Shown: positions 16,080-28,847, counted from the stretch's first letter. The stretch: DNA of 64,000 nucleotides from Flavobacteriales bacterium (GCA_020852835.1 JADZAC010000045.1:62001-126000); one strand, 5' to 3'. Made by a program: numbers and translations. Notes: generated by a model not told the origin, from the sequence alone.

Positions 16080-18830
16080 ATGAAACGTGAATTCACTCTG
16101 CTGTTCGTATCGGTCTTATGGCAGGCAATGGTGTGGGCCCAAACCCCCATGCTGTTGAGCGTGGCGTTCGACACCTTGGACACCCAGGCGGAAACCTTCG
16201 ATGGGCAATGGACCCACACTGTGAATGCCAACCTGGCCACGCAGGACGCGCTCACCACCTATGCCGGGGTGCAGTACGCGTCTTGGTTCAGCACGGACAA
16301 CCGGCTGTACTTGGCCAGGAAAGCGGAGGGGCAGTCCACTTGGGAGACCATTGTCTTTATGGACTACCTGAAAACTTCTGCCGACAGCCACAATGGCATC
16401 GCCATCGGCATCTGCCCCAACGACGGCAGCCTGCACCTATCCTTCGACAACCACAACGACCTGATGAACTATCGCGGCTCCCAACCCGGCCTGATCACCG
16501 GCGCAGTGCCCTGGTCCGCCAGTTCCTTCCTGCCCGTGCAGCATACACTATATCCGGTGAGCACCTTCACCGATCACTTCACCTACCCCAGGTTCCTCAC
16601 CACGCCCGAAGGCAACCTCCTTCTTCAATACCGTTCTTGGGTCACGGAGGTGAACAATCGCGTTGCATTCTACGACGGCAGCACCAGCGCCTGGACAGAC
16701 GAATGGAAGATGGTCAGCGGCTCGGGACCATACACCGATCCCATTGCCGGCACCTGCACCTCCCGGCGCATGTACGACAACAACCTCACCTATGACCATT
16801 ACGGCACGTTGACAACCACCTTCACCTGGCGTGAAAACGACGTGCCTGCATACAACCACGATTTCGCCTATATGTACTCGGAGGATGATGGGCGGAGCTG
16901 GAAGAACAATGCCCATACCGTGGTGAGCGATGCCAACACCGGCTTGGCTGCCAGCTACGCCACGCCCGGCATGAACGTGGTCAGCGTACCCCCCGCATAC
17001 GCCATGATCAACGACCAAGGGCACGCAGTGGACCCGCGCGGCGGTATCCACATCGTGGCCAATCAGGCGGATGTGCCCGTGGCCGTCTACGGTTTCACCG
17101 GTACCGGCTATTACAGGCATCATTGGGGGAAGGCCGACGGTACGTGGCACACGCGTGTGCTGGACCTGCGCGGTGATCGCCCCCGCCTGGTCTGCGATGC
17201 GTACGGCAACCTCTTCCTGATGTACACCTATGCCAACATCTTCAAGATCGCCACTGCCTCACCTGTGGACGACTATGCAAGTTGGGAGGTGCTCTATTCC
17301 GTGAACCTGAACATCGGCAACTTCTTCTCCGTGGACCATGTGCGGTTCCGCGAAACCGGCGACCTGAACCTGATGGCCCAGACCAGCCCGGCCGTCCGCG
17401 GTGATCCCACGCCGCTGTTCGTCCTGCGTGCTCACTTGGACTATGCCCCGGATCCCTGCGGCGCCATGGATGAAGGATGCCCCGCCATCGTTGCGGAACT
17501 ACAGCCGGAGGATGATGCTTTTACACGCGGCGGCGCGCAGGACGATGTGGTCTTCGGCGTTTCACAAGAACGTATCCTGCAGGCCAAGGATGTAGCCGGC
17601 GAGGTGGACAAGGATACACGCACCTACTTGCGTTTTTTATTGGATGACTACGTGAACGCCGGCAAACTGACCCGGGCCACCTTGCGTCTGTACGTGAAGA
17701 ACATGCCCGCCGGCACCGGGCCGGACGATGGCTACCTATTGCGCCTGGGCGCGCACAACTTCTGGACCGAGGAGAGCATCACCCATAATTCCATCCTCAA
17801 GCCCGGGCTTACCGATACGCTGGGCACGGCCTACGCCAATTCCGATTTCCTGGAGTACGACATCACGGCGGTCATGCGGCAGGAACTTGCCGGGGATGCT
17901 TGGGTGACCTTCGCCGTGGAAGGTGCCGGGGGATCTGGTAAACTGGTGTTCTTCAGCAAGGAGGTACCCAACGCCGCCAAATGGCCAGTGCTCACCCTGG
18001 AGTTCGCCTCCAACGTCATTGCTCCGGAGGCCGACGCCCAAGTGCGCGCCGGTACCTATGCCAACGACAACTTCGGCGCCGACCAGGAAATGGTGATCAA
18101 GGAAAACGCCGGGGAGAACTACGACCGCATCGCCTACCTGCGGTTCCCGGTGGGGCACTTTGCCGGCTCGCAACCTGCACGCGTGTACCTGCGCATGGAC
18201 AAGAAGGCTTGGAGCGGCCAAGCCGTCACCACGCCCTATGCCGCCTACCCGGTGCAGGACGACACGTGGCAGGAACCGGCGATCACCTTCAACAACAGGC
18301 CCGTCTTGGGCGATTCCCTGCTCGATGCACACTACGGCCGCGAGGCCATGCGCTGGGACGTGACCCGGGCCTTCAACGAAGCCACGGCCGGTGACGGCCT
18401 GCTGTCCTTGGCCGTAAAAAGCCTGGTTGAAGGCGATGCCCGCAATGTGAACGTGTACAGCCGGGAGTTTCCCGATTCCACGTTGAGGCCACGGCTGGTG
18501 GTGCTCTTCGACCAGGCGCTGCCCGCCACCATGCCCGCCCTGTACCAGGAACCCGTTGCGCAGCAGGAGGGAGCCCAAGAAGCGCCATGGTCCGGCCAAG
18601 CCCACGCAATGGCGATCTACCCCAACCCGGCAACGGACCGGGCGCTAGTGCTGATCCCGGGGGCGGCACGCACAGGAGTGGACCTGTTCGCACCAACCGG
18701 GGCTTTGCTGCGGCAGTACACCACGGATCAACAAGGGCGCGCGGATATCGCCGTGATGGACCTCGCACCCGGGCTGTACCTGCTACGGGTGCGCGATGGT
18801 TCCGCCATGGCGCGGCTGGTGGTGCAATAG
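16080..18830 (+). CDS. Secreted BNR_4/DNRLRE protein with T9SS sorting domain, possible polysaccharide lyase
   Basis: Large extracellular protein of 916 residues. The ATG at 16080 begins a signal peptide (to about residue 20, ending VWAQ). The N-terminal domain to about residue 450 is BNR_4-like: the block HNGIAIGICPNDGSLHLSFD near residue 105 is typical of this family, which includes ulvan lyases of the PL24/PL40 type. Two DNRLRE/CBM96-like beta-sandwich domains follow (about 475-640 and 650-800), a layout used in carbohydrate-binding proteins. The C-terminus (from YPNPATDR near residue 846) is a type A T9SS sorting domain. No SusC/SusD pair is adjacent, so a polysaccharide role is inferred from domains only. 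Confidence 0.85.
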   Translation: MKREFTLLFVSVLWQAMVWAQTPMLLSVAFDTLDTQAETFDGQWTHTVNANLATQDALTTYAGVQYASWFSTDNRLYLARKAEGQSTWETIVFMDYLKTSADSHNGIAIGICPNDGSLHLSFDNHNDLMNYRGSQPGLITGAVPWSASSFLPVQHTLYPVSTFTDHFTYPRFLTTPEGNLLLQYRSWVTEVNNRVAFYDGSTSAWTDEWKMVSGSGPYTDPIAGTCTSRRMYDNNLTYDHYGTLTTTFTWRENDVPAYNHDFAYMYSEDDGRSWKNNAHTVVSDANTGLAASYATPGMNVVSVPPAYAMINDQGHAVDPRGGIHIVANQADVPVAVYGFTGTGYYRHHWGKADGTWHTRVLDLRGDRPRLVCDAYGNLFLMYTYANIFKIATASPVDDYASWEVLYSVNLNIGNFFSVDHVRFRETGDLNLMAQTSPAVRGDPTPLFVLRAHLDYAPDPCGAMDEGCPAIVAELQPEDDAFTRGGAQDDVVFGVSQERILQAKDVAGEVDKDTRTYLRFLLDDYVNAGKLTRATLRLYVKNMPAGTGPDDGYLLRLGAHNFWTEESITHNSILKPGLTDTLGTAYANSDFLEYDITAVMRQELAGDAWVTFAVEGAGGSGKLVFFSKEVPNAAKWPVLTLEFASNVIAPEADAQVRAGTYANDNFGADQEMVIKENAGENYDRIAYLRFPVGHFAGSQPARVYLRMDKKAWSGQAVTTPYAAYPVQDDTWQEPAITFNNRPVLGDSLLDAHYGREAMRWDVTRAFNEATAGDGLLSLAVKSLVEGDARNVNVYSREFPDSTLRPRLVVLFDQALPATMPALYQEPVAQQEGAQEAPWSGQAHAMAIYPNPATDRALVLIPGAARTGVDLFAPTGALLRQYTTDQQGRADIAVMDLAPGLYLLRVRDGSAMARLVVQ

Positions 18831-18953
18831 GCAGGGTTCACCTACCGGGTGGACGGTCCCGCGCGAATGCGCGTCCGCTCTGCGCGCTGATGGTCATGGA
18901 CCGGAACCGGATGGTGGTTCTCCGGTGGGCGGCATAGTGCCCAACTTTGTGCC

Positions 18954-22428
<3,475 letters not shown>

Positions 22429-22449
22429 CCCCCCGAACCGGACAACCCC

Positions 22450-23343
22450 ATGGACAACCGTTTTCAAGGCCTCGGCGTAGCCTTGGTCACCCCCTTTCTT
22501 CCCGATGGCACCATCGATCAGGCGGCCTTGTCGCGCGTGATCGATCACCAGATCAGCCGGGGCATCGACTATTTGGTGGTCATGGGCACCACCGGCGAAA
22601 GCGTTACGCTCAATGGCCCGGAAAAGAAGCAACTGCTGGACCTGGTGCGCGCAGGGGTGAACGGCCGCGTTCCCCTGGTGCTGGGCGTGGGCGGCAACAA
22701 CACCATGGCCGTGCTCGAGGCCTTGAAGGGTTTCAACATGGACGGTGTGGCCGCCATCCTCAGTGTGAGCCCCTACTACAATAAACCCACGCAGGAAGGC
22801 ATCTACCAGCATTACAAGGCCATTGCCGGGGCCAGCACCCGGCCCATCATCCTGTACAACGTGCCTGGCCGCACCATGAGCAACATGGCAGCAGAGACTA
22901 CTTTGCGCCTGGCCCGCGATTGCAAGAATATCATCGGCATCAAGGAGGCCAGCGGCAACCTGGACCAGATCGGGCTGATCCTCAAGCACCGCCCCAAGGA
23001 CTTTTTGGTGATCAGCGGGGATGATGCGCTGACCTTGCCCATCCTGGCCATGGGCGGCGACGGCGTGATCAGCGTGGTGGGAAACGCCCTGCCGGAGGAA
23101 TTCGCGCGGCTCGTGCACGCTGCCATGAAGGGCGACATGAAAACCGCGCGTGAGGAACATCTGCGCCTGATCGAACTGATCTCGCTGCTGTTCGTCGAGG
23201 GCAACCCCGGGGGTATCAAAGAGGTGATGAAATACCTTGGCCTGTGCGAAAACCACATGCGCTTGCCCTTGGTGCCCGTGGGTGAAGCAACGCGGAATAA
23301 GCTCCACCGGGCCCTTGCAGACGCGGAGCTGGTGAAGCGGTGA
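22450..23343 (+). CDS. dapA: 4-hydroxy-tetrahydrodipicolinate synthase
   Basis: Condenses pyruvate with aspartate semialdehyde, the first committed step of lysine and diaminopimelate synthesis. The 297-residue TIM-barrel has GTTGES (47-51 region), YYNKPTQEG with Tyr110, the catalytic Tyr136 in ILYNVPGRT and the Schiff-base Lys165 in GIKEASG. Length is typical. The next pathway enzyme, dapB, is elsewhere in the window (42267). It is in the ligA-DUF6913-dapA unit. Confidence 0.96.
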   Translation: MDNRFQGLGVALVTPFLPDGTIDQAALSRVIDHQISRGIDYLVVMGTTGESVTLNGPEKKQLLDLVRAGVNGRVPLVLGVGGNNTMAVLEALKGFNMDGVAAILSVSPYYNKPTQEGIYQHYKAIAGASTRPIILYNVPGRTMSNMAAETTLRLARDCKNIIGIKEASGNLDQIGLILKHRPKDFLVISGDDALTLPILAMGGDGVISVVGNALPEEFARLVHAAMKGDMKTAREEHLRLIELISLLFVEGNPGGIKEVMKYLGLCENHMRLPLVPVGEATRNKLHRALADAELVKR

Positions 23344-23460
23344 AGGGGGGGCAGGTTGTTCGTTGCCAGGTGCCAGGCGTGGCCACGACCACATGCAGCC
23401 CCGCTAATTCCACGAACAACCACCGGCCACCAACGCACAGCGGCTTCCCGCTCCACCCCC

Positions 23461-24066
23461 ATGGATTTCCTCGCGCTCGACTTCGAGACGGCCACCAACG
23501 ATGCGGACAGCCCGTGCGAAATGGGCTTGGCCATTGTACGCGGCGGAGCGGTGCGCGAGGTGCGCAACTGGTTGATCAAGCCGCGGCAATGGCCATATTT
23601 CTCGCCGTTCACCATCGCCGTTCACGGCATCCGGCCGGAGCACGTGGCCGATGCACCACGTTTTGCCGAAGTATGGGAAGAAGCTTTGCCGCTGATGCAG
23701 GGCGCCACGGTGGTGGCCCATAACGCCGCGTTTGACATGAACGTGTTGCGCAGCACACTGCTCAGCCATCGGCTGCCGTTGCCCACCTTCAGTTATTTCT
23801 GTTCGGTGAGCCTGTGCCGCCGCGTGTGGCCCGGCCATCGCAGTTACGGCCTGGGGCCGATGTGCAGCACGCACGGCATCGGCCTGAAGCACCACCGCGC
23901 CGGAAATGATGCAGAGGCGGCGGCGGAACTGGTGTTGCGCGCCGGCCAAGCCGCTGGCGTAAGTACCACTGATGATCTGTTGAGGTGCACCCACGTGAAG
24001 CAGGGCAGCCTCAGCCCGCAGGCCCACCGCACACCCGGTGGGAAGGTGACGGTGTTGGGGGGATAG
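23461..24066 (+). CDS. 3'-5' exonuclease, DnaQ/RNase T superfamily
   Basis: A 201-residue DEDDh exonuclease. The first motif is LALDFETAT, the second AHNAAFDMNVL (about residue 85), and the third HRAGNDAEAAAELV (about residue 145). These carry the metal-binding acidic residues. Similar stand-alone proteins are annotated as DNA polymerase III epsilon-like exonucleases. The ATG at 23461 is chosen because an open frame before it (from 23356) is unlikely to be coding. The gene follows dapA after 117 bases. Confidence 0.88.
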   Translation: MDFLALDFETATNDADSPCEMGLAIVRGGAVREVRNWLIKPRQWPYFSPFTIAVHGIRPEHVADAPRFAEVWEEALPLMQGATVVAHNAAFDMNVLRSTLLSHRLPLPTFSYFCSVSLCRRVWPGHRSYGLGPMCSTHGIGLKHHRAGNDAEAAAELVLRAGQAAGVSTTDDLLRCTHVKQGSLSPQAHRTPGGKVTVLGG

Positions 24067-24149
24067 TTCGCAGTTCATAGCGCAAAGGACGCAGGGAGGA
24101 GTCCCCTGCCTTATGCCCTACGAACTGCGCCCTACGAACTCTCCCCAAC

Positions 24150-24180
24150 AAAAAAGCCACCCCTTTGCGGAATGGCTTTT
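24150..24180 (-). terminator. Terminator of the thrS-infC-rpmI-rplT operon
   Basis: On the minus strand AGCCATTCC and GGGGTGGCT form a 9-bp stem (with wobble pairs) around GCAAA, followed by six T bases. It lies about 20 bases after the rplT stop. Confidence 0.85.
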
Positions 24181-24200
24181 CGGTCCCGAACTTGGATGGG

Positions 24201-24545
24201 TTACTTCACCTTGTCCACGATGGCGGTGAAGGCAGCCGCATCGCTATAGGCGATCTCGGCCAAGGCCTTGCGGTCAAGGGTGATGTTGGCGGCCTTCAGC
24301 TTGTTCATGAACACGCTGTAGCTCATGCCGTTCATGCGGGTGGCGGCATTGATGCGCTGGATCCAGAGCGCGCGGAAATCGCGCTTCTTCACCTTGCGGC
24401 CGATATAGGCGTGGGTATATCCTTTTTCAACGGTGTTCACCGCTACGGTAAACACGTTCTTGCGGCGGCCGAAGTTGCCCTTGGCCTTCTTGAGGATCTT
24501 CTTGCGCCGGGCAATGCTGGCGACTTTGTTCTTGGAGCGTGGCAT
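24201..24545 (-). CDS. rplT: 50S ribosomal protein L20
   Basis: Early-binding 23S rRNA protein and, in many bacteria, the autorepressor of its own operon. The 114-residue sequence begins [20 protein letters not shown] and has the [14 protein letters not shown] block. The length is normal. It is the last gene of the thrS-infC-rpmI-rplT operon, 100 bases after rpmI. That gap contains short hairpins (24563-24576 and 24617-24637). Confidence 0.97.
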   Translation of the reverse strand: MPRSKNKVASIARRKKILKKAKGNFGRRKNVFTVAVNTVEKGYTHAYIGRKVKKRDFRALWIQRINAATRMNGMSYSVFMNKLKAANITLDRKALAEIAYSDAAAFTAIVDKVK

Positions 24546-24645
24546 GGTGCTCTTTGGTTTTCGGGCGGGAGCGCCCCGTGGGTCCGGGATCTTTTGTGCT
24601 GCACGCCCTGGTTAACCCCGCCTGTGTACCCGGCGGGAAACGGTC

Positions 24646-24837
24646 TTACTTCAGAAGGGCCAAGATGGCTTTTTCGTCAACGCTGGCGACCATGGCGGTC
24701 TTTTGCAGGTTGCGCTTGCGCTTCTTGTGCTTCTTGGTAAGGATGTGGTTGTGGAACGCGTGCTTGCGCTTCACTTTGCCCGTGCCCGTGAGCGCAAAAC
24801 GCTTTTTGGCACCGGCTTTCGTCTTCATCTTGGGCAT
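24646..24837 (-). CDS. rpmI: 50S ribosomal protein L35
   Basis: Small basic ribosomal protein of 63 residues; [14 protein letters not shown] is the standard start, and [16 protein letters not shown] follows. It is preceded by a 94-base gap after infC that carries a nested hairpin (24862-24894). In E. coli the matching position is the L20 translational operator. Confidence 0.97.
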   Translation of the reverse strand: MPKMKTKAGAKKRFALTGTGKVKRKHAFHNHILTKKHKKRKRNLQKTAMVASVDEKAILALLK

Positions 24838-24861
24838 GGCCTCGCTGTATTGATCGATACG

Positions 24862-24894
24862 TTCGGGGGCGCGAATTTCGCAATTTTCCCCGAA
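24862..24894 (-). promoter_or_regulatory. Nested hairpin in the rpmI leader, candidate L20 operator
   Basis: TTCGGGG (24862-24868) pairs with CCCCGAA (24888-24894); inside it GCGAA and TTCGC form a second small stem. It ends about 25 bases upstream of the rpmI start. The position matches L20 control in other bacteria, but the structure itself is unproven. Confidence 0.45.
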
Positions 24895-24931
24895 TGTGGG
24901 AGCTTTTTCTTTCGGAACGGTTCCCCGAAGG

Positions 24932-25531
24932 CTATTTCTTCTTCTTGGGGATAAGGTACATCATCATCCGCTTGCCCTCCAGTTTGGGCATGCTCTCCAC
25001 CACGCCGATGTCCTCCAGCTCCTGGGCGAACTTGAGCAGCAGGATCTCTCCGCGCTCCTTGAAGACGATGGTGCGGCCCTTGAAGAACACGAAGGCCTTC
25101 ACCTTGTGGCCTTCCTCCAGGAAGCGGCGGGCGTGCTTGAGCTTGAAGTTGAGGTCATGCTCATCCGTGTTGGGGCCGAAGCGGATCTCCTTCATTTCCA
25201 CCACGGCCTGCTTGGCTTTGATCTCCTTCTGCTTCTTCTTGAGGTCGTAGAGGAACTTCTTGTAATCGATGATCCGGCACACGGGCGGATCGGCCGACGG
25301 GCTGATCTCCACCAGGTCCAGTTGCAGGTCTTGCGCCATGCGCAAGGCTTGTTCAAACGGATAGATGCCCTGCTCAATGTCTTCACCCACCACGCGTACC
25401 TGGGGCACGCCGTAGATACGGTCGTTGATGCGGTGGGGATCTTCGCGTACCACGCGCCCGCGCGGGCGTGGCGGGCCTGAGGGGCGGGGCGGGCGTGGGC
25501 CCATGGGGCGGAAGGGAGGTCGTGTTGCCAA
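24932..25531 (-). CDS. infC: Translation initiation factor IF-3 (TTG start)
   Basis: IF-3 keeps the ribosomal subunits apart and checks start codon choice. The 199-residue protein has a Pro/Arg-rich N-terminal tail, then [17 protein letters not shown], and the C-terminal domain with [16 protein letters not shown]. The only plausible initiator after the thrS stop is TTG at 25531: no ATG or GTG suits, and the next Met is within the proline-rich tail at residue 10. A non-canonical infC start codon is a known autoregulatory device (AUU in E. coli). The gene follows thrS after 30 bases. Confidence 0.93.
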   Translation of the reverse strand: MATRPPFRPMGPRPPRPSGPPRPRGRVVREDPHRINDRIYGVPQVRVVGEDIEQGIYPFEQALRMAQDLQLDLVEISPSADPPVCRIIDYKKFLYDLKKKQKEIKAKQAVVEMKEIRFGPNTDEHDLNFKLKHARRFLEEGHKVKAFVFFKGRTIVFKERGEILLLKFAQELEDIGVVESMPKLEGKRMMMYLIPKKKK

Positions 25532-25561
25532 ACTTGCTTTCGGTAAGTGTAACTTGGGAGA

Positions 25562-27505
25562 TCAGTGCCCGGCAAGGCCCGCTTGGATGCGTTCCTGTAC
25601 CAAGGCGTGGAATTGTTCAGGGGTCATGGCGCCCAGATCGCCTTGCCCGTGCTCGCGCACAGAGAGCGTGCCCGCCCCGGCTTCCTTTTCGCCAATAATG
25701 AGCATGAACGGCGTTTTGGCCATTTCCGCGTCGCGGATCTTGCGACCGATCTTTTCGTTCCGCTCGTCGATGATGGCGCGAATATCGCGATCTTTCAGCA
25801 ATTCAGCCGCCTGCTTGGCCGCCTCATTGAATTTTTCGCTGATGGGCAGGATCACCGCCTGCTCCGGCGCCAACCACAGGGGGAACCTGCCGGCGGTGTG
25901 CTCGATCAACACGGCGGTGAACCGCTCCAGGGAGCCGAACGGTGCGCGGTGGATCATCACCGGGCGGTGCCGCTGGTTGTCCGCGCCCACGTATTCGAGC
26001 TCAAAGCGCTCCGGAAGGTTGTAGTCCACCTGGATGGTGCCCAACTGCCATTTGCGGCCCAGGGCATCCTTCACCATGAAGTCCAGCTTGGGGCCGTAGA
26101 ACGCGGCCTCGCCGTATTCCACCACGGCCTTCATGCCTTTCTCGGCCACGGCTTCGGTGATGGCCCGTTCGGCTTTCTCCCAGTTTTCCTCGCTCCCGAT
26201 GTACTTGCTGCGGTCTTCCTTGTCCCGCAGGCTGATCTGCACCTCATACTCCTTGAAGTCCAGCGCGCGGAACACCAGCAGCACCAGGTCGATCACCTTT
26301 TTGAACTCCTCCTTCACCTGGTCGGGCATGCAGAAGAGGTGTGCATCGTCCTGCGTGAAGCCGCGCACCCGGGTAAGGCCGTGCAGCTCGCCACTTTGCT
26401 CGTAGCGGTACACGGTGCCGAACTCGGCCAGGCGCAAGGGCAGGTCCTTGTAGCTGCGCGGCCGGCTGGCGAAGATCTCGCAGTGGTGCGGGCAGTTCAT
26501 GGGCTTGAGCATGAACATCTCGCCTTCCTGCGGGGTTTCGATGGGCTGGAAGCTGTCTTTACCGTATTTCTCCCAGTGGCCGCTGGTTTCGTAAAGGGCC
26601 TTGCCACCGATGTGGGGTGTGGCCACTTGCACGTAGCCGGCCTTTTCCTGCGCGGTTTTCAGGAAGTTCACCAACCGCTCGCGCAGTGCGGTGCCCTTGG
26701 GCAGCCACAGCGGCAGCCCGGCGCCCACGCGCTCGCTGAAGGTGAACAGGTCCAACTCCTTGCCCAGTTTGCGGTGGTCTCGCTTCTTGGCTTCCTCCAG
26801 CAGGACCAGGTATTCGTCCAGTTCTTTCTGCTTGGGGAAGGTGATGGCGTAGAGGCGCGTGAGCTGTTTGCGCTTTTCATCGCCGCGCCAGTAGGCCCCG
26901 GCCACGCTCATCACCTTGATGGCCTTGATGGGGCTCGTGTCCGGCAGGTGCGGCCCGCGGCACAGGTCGGTGAAGTTGCCCTGGGTGTAGAAGCTGATGC
27001 TGCCGTCCTCCAGCCCGTCGATCAGTTCCAGCTTGTACTCGTCGCCTTTCCCGGTGAAGTACTTGATCGCCTCGGCCTTGGATACTTCGCGGCGGGCAAA
27101 GGATTCCTTCTTGGCGGCGAGCTCCTTCATCTTGGCCTCGATGGCCGCGAAGTCGCCGTCGCCGATCACCTTGTCGCCGAGGTCGATGTCGTAGTAGAAG
27201 CCGTTCTCGATGGGCGGCCCGATGCCGAACTTGGTGCCGGGGTATAGCGCCTCAATGGCCTCGGCCATCAGGTGGGCGCTGCTGTGCCACAGTGTGGCCT
27301 TCCCTTCGGGGTCGTTCCAGGTGAGCAGTTGCAGGGTGCAGTCGCCGGGCAGGGGGCGGTTGGCATCGCGCACCTCGCCGTTCACTTTTGCGCTAAGCAC
27401 GTTGCGGGCCAGGCCTTCGCTGATGCTGCGGGCCACGTCCATGGGCGTGGCGCCTGGCTCATATTCCCGAATGCTTCCGTCGGGCAGGGTAACGTTGATC
27501 TTCAT
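25562..27505 (-). CDS. thrS: Threonine-tRNA ligase
   Basis: Charges tRNA-Thr. The 647-residue class II synthetase has the N-terminal TGS domain ([15 protein letters not shown]), the editing domain with [17 protein letters not shown], the catalytic core with NCPHHCEIF (zinc cysteine and histidine region) and [11 protein letters not shown], and the C-terminal anticodon-binding domain. Domain order and length are standard. It heads the operon to rplT. The leader is very short and mostly made of a hairpin described separately. Confidence 0.97.
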   Translation of the reverse strand: MKINVTLPDGSIREYEPGATPMDVARSISEGLARNVLSAKVNGEVRDANRPLPGDCTLQLLTWNDPEGKATLWHSSAHLMAEAIEALYPGTKFGIGPPIENGFYYDIDLGDKVIGDGDFAAIEAKMKELAAKKESFARREVSKAEAIKYFTGKGDEYKLELIDGLEDGSISFYTQGNFTDLCRGPHLPDTSPIKAIKVMSVAGAYWRGDEKRKQLTRLYAITFPKQKELDEYLVLLEEAKKRDHRKLGKELDLFTFSERVGAGLPLWLPKGTALRERLVNFLKTAQEKAGYVQVATPHIGGKALYETSGHWEKYGKDSFQPIETPQEGEMFMLKPMNCPHHCEIFASRPRSYKDLPLRLAEFGTVYRYEQSGELHGLTRVRGFTQDDAHLFCMPDQVKEEFKKVIDLVLLVFRALDFKEYEVQISLRDKEDRSKYIGSEENWEKAERAITEAVAEKGMKAVVEYGEAAFYGPKLDFMVKDALGRKWQLGTIQVDYNLPERFELEYVGADNQRHRPVMIHRAPFGSLERFTAVLIEHTAGRFPLWLAPEQAVILPISEKFNEAAKQAAELLKDRDIRAIIDERNEKIGRKIRDAEMAKTPFMLIIGEKEAGAGTLSVREHGQGDLGAMTPEQFHALVQERIQAGLAGH

Positions 27506-27516
27506 GCAATGCGTTC

Positions 27517-27536
27517 ACCACCTTACGAACGGTGGT
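27517..27536 (-). promoter_or_regulatory. thrS leader hairpin with a tRNA-Thr anticodon-like loop
   Basis: On the minus strand ACCACC, loop GTTCGTAA and GGTGGT form a perfect 6-bp stem ending 11 bases before the thrS ATG. The last seven loop bases, TTCGTAA, read as U33, anticodon CGU and A37-A38 of tRNA-Thr(CGU). In E. coli, ThrRS represses its own mRNA by binding such a mimic. Function here is inferred. Confidence 0.6.
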
Positions 27537-27551
27537 TCTTTTGAAGGGCCG

Positions 27552-27559
27552 CAAAGGTA
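27552..27559 (-). promoter_or_regulatory. -7 element of the thrS promoter
   Basis: TACCTTTG on the minus strand matches TAnnTTTG exactly. It places the start of transcription about 40 bases before the thrS ATG. Confidence 0.7.
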
Positions 27560-27573
27560 CTGGTCCATAGGTG

Positions 27574-27608
27574 AAAAAAAGAAGGTCCCGTATTGCCACG
27601 GGACCTTC
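27574..27608 (-). terminator. Terminator of the outer-membrane protein gene
   Basis: GAAGGTCCCGT (27581-27591) and ACGGGACCTTC (27598-27608) form a perfect 11-bp stem with a 6-base loop, followed on the minus strand by seven T bases. It lies about 20 bases after the stop at 27629. Confidence 0.93.
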
Positions 27609-27628
27609 AGCAGGGGAACGGGACAGGC

Positions 27629-28228
27629 TCAGAACTTGGCAGCCAGGCCCAGTTGCAGCACGGCATAGCCGAAGCCCACTTCTGCAAATGCGCCGATGTT
27701 GTCGGTAAAGTAGTAGCGTGCGCCCAACAGGCCGGAGAAGCTGACGCCGCTGCCCGACCAAGTGTATTTCACGCCGGTCCAATTGTTCGGGTAGTTCGAA
27801 TTGTCCTTGAAGCTGGCACTGCGGTAGGCCAGCATCAGGCCGCCATAGGTGTCGAACTTGTCCGAGCCATGCCACTCATTGTAATGCCAAGTGCCGCGCA
27901 GGCCGATGGTGAGATAGGTCCACTTGTAGTCGGTGGTATAGGCCCAGAACGGGTCGTCCAGCTTGTAGCTGAGCGATTTGTAGCCAATGGCGCCGCCCAA
28001 GCCCCAAGTCCCGGAGCCCAAGTCGCCCATGCAATGATCGAAATGCACGCCCAATGCGGGCGTCTGGGATACGCCAGTACCAGTAAAGCCGATGCCGTAG
28101 CCGCCACCGATGCCCACGCCAAGGCCGAGTACGTTGTCGCCTTCTTCAAATTGGGCAACGGCAGCTGCTGGAATGCTTGCCGCCAAGGCAAGTGCGCCAA
28201 AGAACTTGAGAATAGTATTTGAACCCAT
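27629..28228 (-). CDS. Predicted outer-membrane beta-barrel protein
   Basis: A 199-residue protein with a signal peptide (to about residue 26, ending AAAVAQ). The mature part shows alternating beta strands rich in Gly, Tyr and Trp, such as YKWTYLTIGLRGTWHYNEW and the LLGARYYFTDNIGAF hairpin. This fits a small 8-stranded outer-membrane barrel of the OmpA/OmpX kind common in Bacteroidota. It ends in LGLAAKF, with the aromatic C-terminal residue usual for barrels. No specific function can be named. It has its own promoter (28252) and terminator. Confidence 0.8.
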   Translation of the reverse strand: MGSNTILKFFGALALAASIPAAAVAQFEEGDNVLGLGVGIGGGYGIGFTGTGVSQTPALGVHFDHCMGDLGSGTWGLGGAIGYKSLSYKLDDPFWAYTTDYKWTYLTIGLRGTWHYNEWHGSDKFDTYGGLMLAYRSASFKDNSNYPNNWTGVKYTWSGSGVSFSGLLGARYYFTDNIGAFAEVGFGYAVLQLGLAAKF

Positions 28229-28251
28229 CAGTGGTGTTGTGTTGGTTGGTG

Positions 28252-28259
28252 CAAATATG
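28252..28259 (-). promoter_or_regulatory. Putative -7 element of the outer-membrane protein gene
   Basis: The minus strand reads CATATTTG, the same variant as upstream of dnaA, about 23 bases before the ATG. Confidence 0.45.
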
Positions 28260-28448
28260 AGGCTAAGGTTGGTATCGCACCATACGGTAAACTACGTGTC
28301 AGCACGCTTTTTTTCAGACAGGCCCACACGGGATAACTTATTTCCGTGGGCGCCATGTTGTTCCGCGCAAAGTACTGGTGAAGGCCACCAGCACAGCAGC
28401 GGCGCGGATCGCGCCGCCATTACCTTCGCCCCGAGTTTCGCGATCATC

Positions 28449-28844
28449 ATGCTCAATTCAGACGAAGTTTCCATTGATCTGGGGGCATTGCTCCTTCGCC
28501 TTACCGCCGGTGGTACCATGTTTTGGCACCACGGCTTGGTGAAGCTCATGAAGTTCGGCGACCTGAGCGGCACCTTCTACGATCCCTTCGGTCTGGGGTC
28601 CACGCTGAGCTTGGTGCTCATCTTGCTGGCAGAAGTGGCATGTGCCATCCTGGTGGTGCTCGGGCTGTGGACACGGCTGTCCACGCTGCCGCTCATCATC
28701 GGCATGGCCGTGGCGGCCTTCATGGCCAATGGCGACGGCACCTTTGCCCAGCAGGAGTTGTCCTTCGTGTATATGATGATGTTCATCGTGCTCTTCTTCA
28801 CCGGCAGCGGGAAATACAGCCTGGATCGGCTCAGCTTCCGCTGA
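28449..28844 (+). CDS. DoxX family membrane protein
   Basis: A 131-residue membrane protein with four hydrophobic helices. The motif LLRLTAGGTMFWHHGLVKL, the LILLAEVACAILVVLGLWTRL helix pair and the C-terminal FFTGSGKYSLDRL match the DoxX family. DoxX proteins are linked to redox or sulfur metabolism in some bacteria, but no substrate can be assigned here. TACCTTCG at 28421-28428 lies 20 bases before the ATG and is the likely -7 element. It is convergent with the following gene, 3 bases between stops. Confidence 0.85.
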   Translation: MLNSDEVSIDLGALLLRLTAGGTMFWHHGLVKLMKFGDLSGTFYDPFGLGSTLSLVLILLAEVACAILVVLGLWTRLSTLPLIIGMAVAAFMANGDGTFAQQELSFVYMMMFIVLFFTGSGKYSLDRLSFR

Positions 28845-28847
28845 CGG

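Noticed and set aside
25565-27247. Antisense open frame of 560 codons opposite thrS
   Set aside because: Shadow of thrS; no start context or domain.
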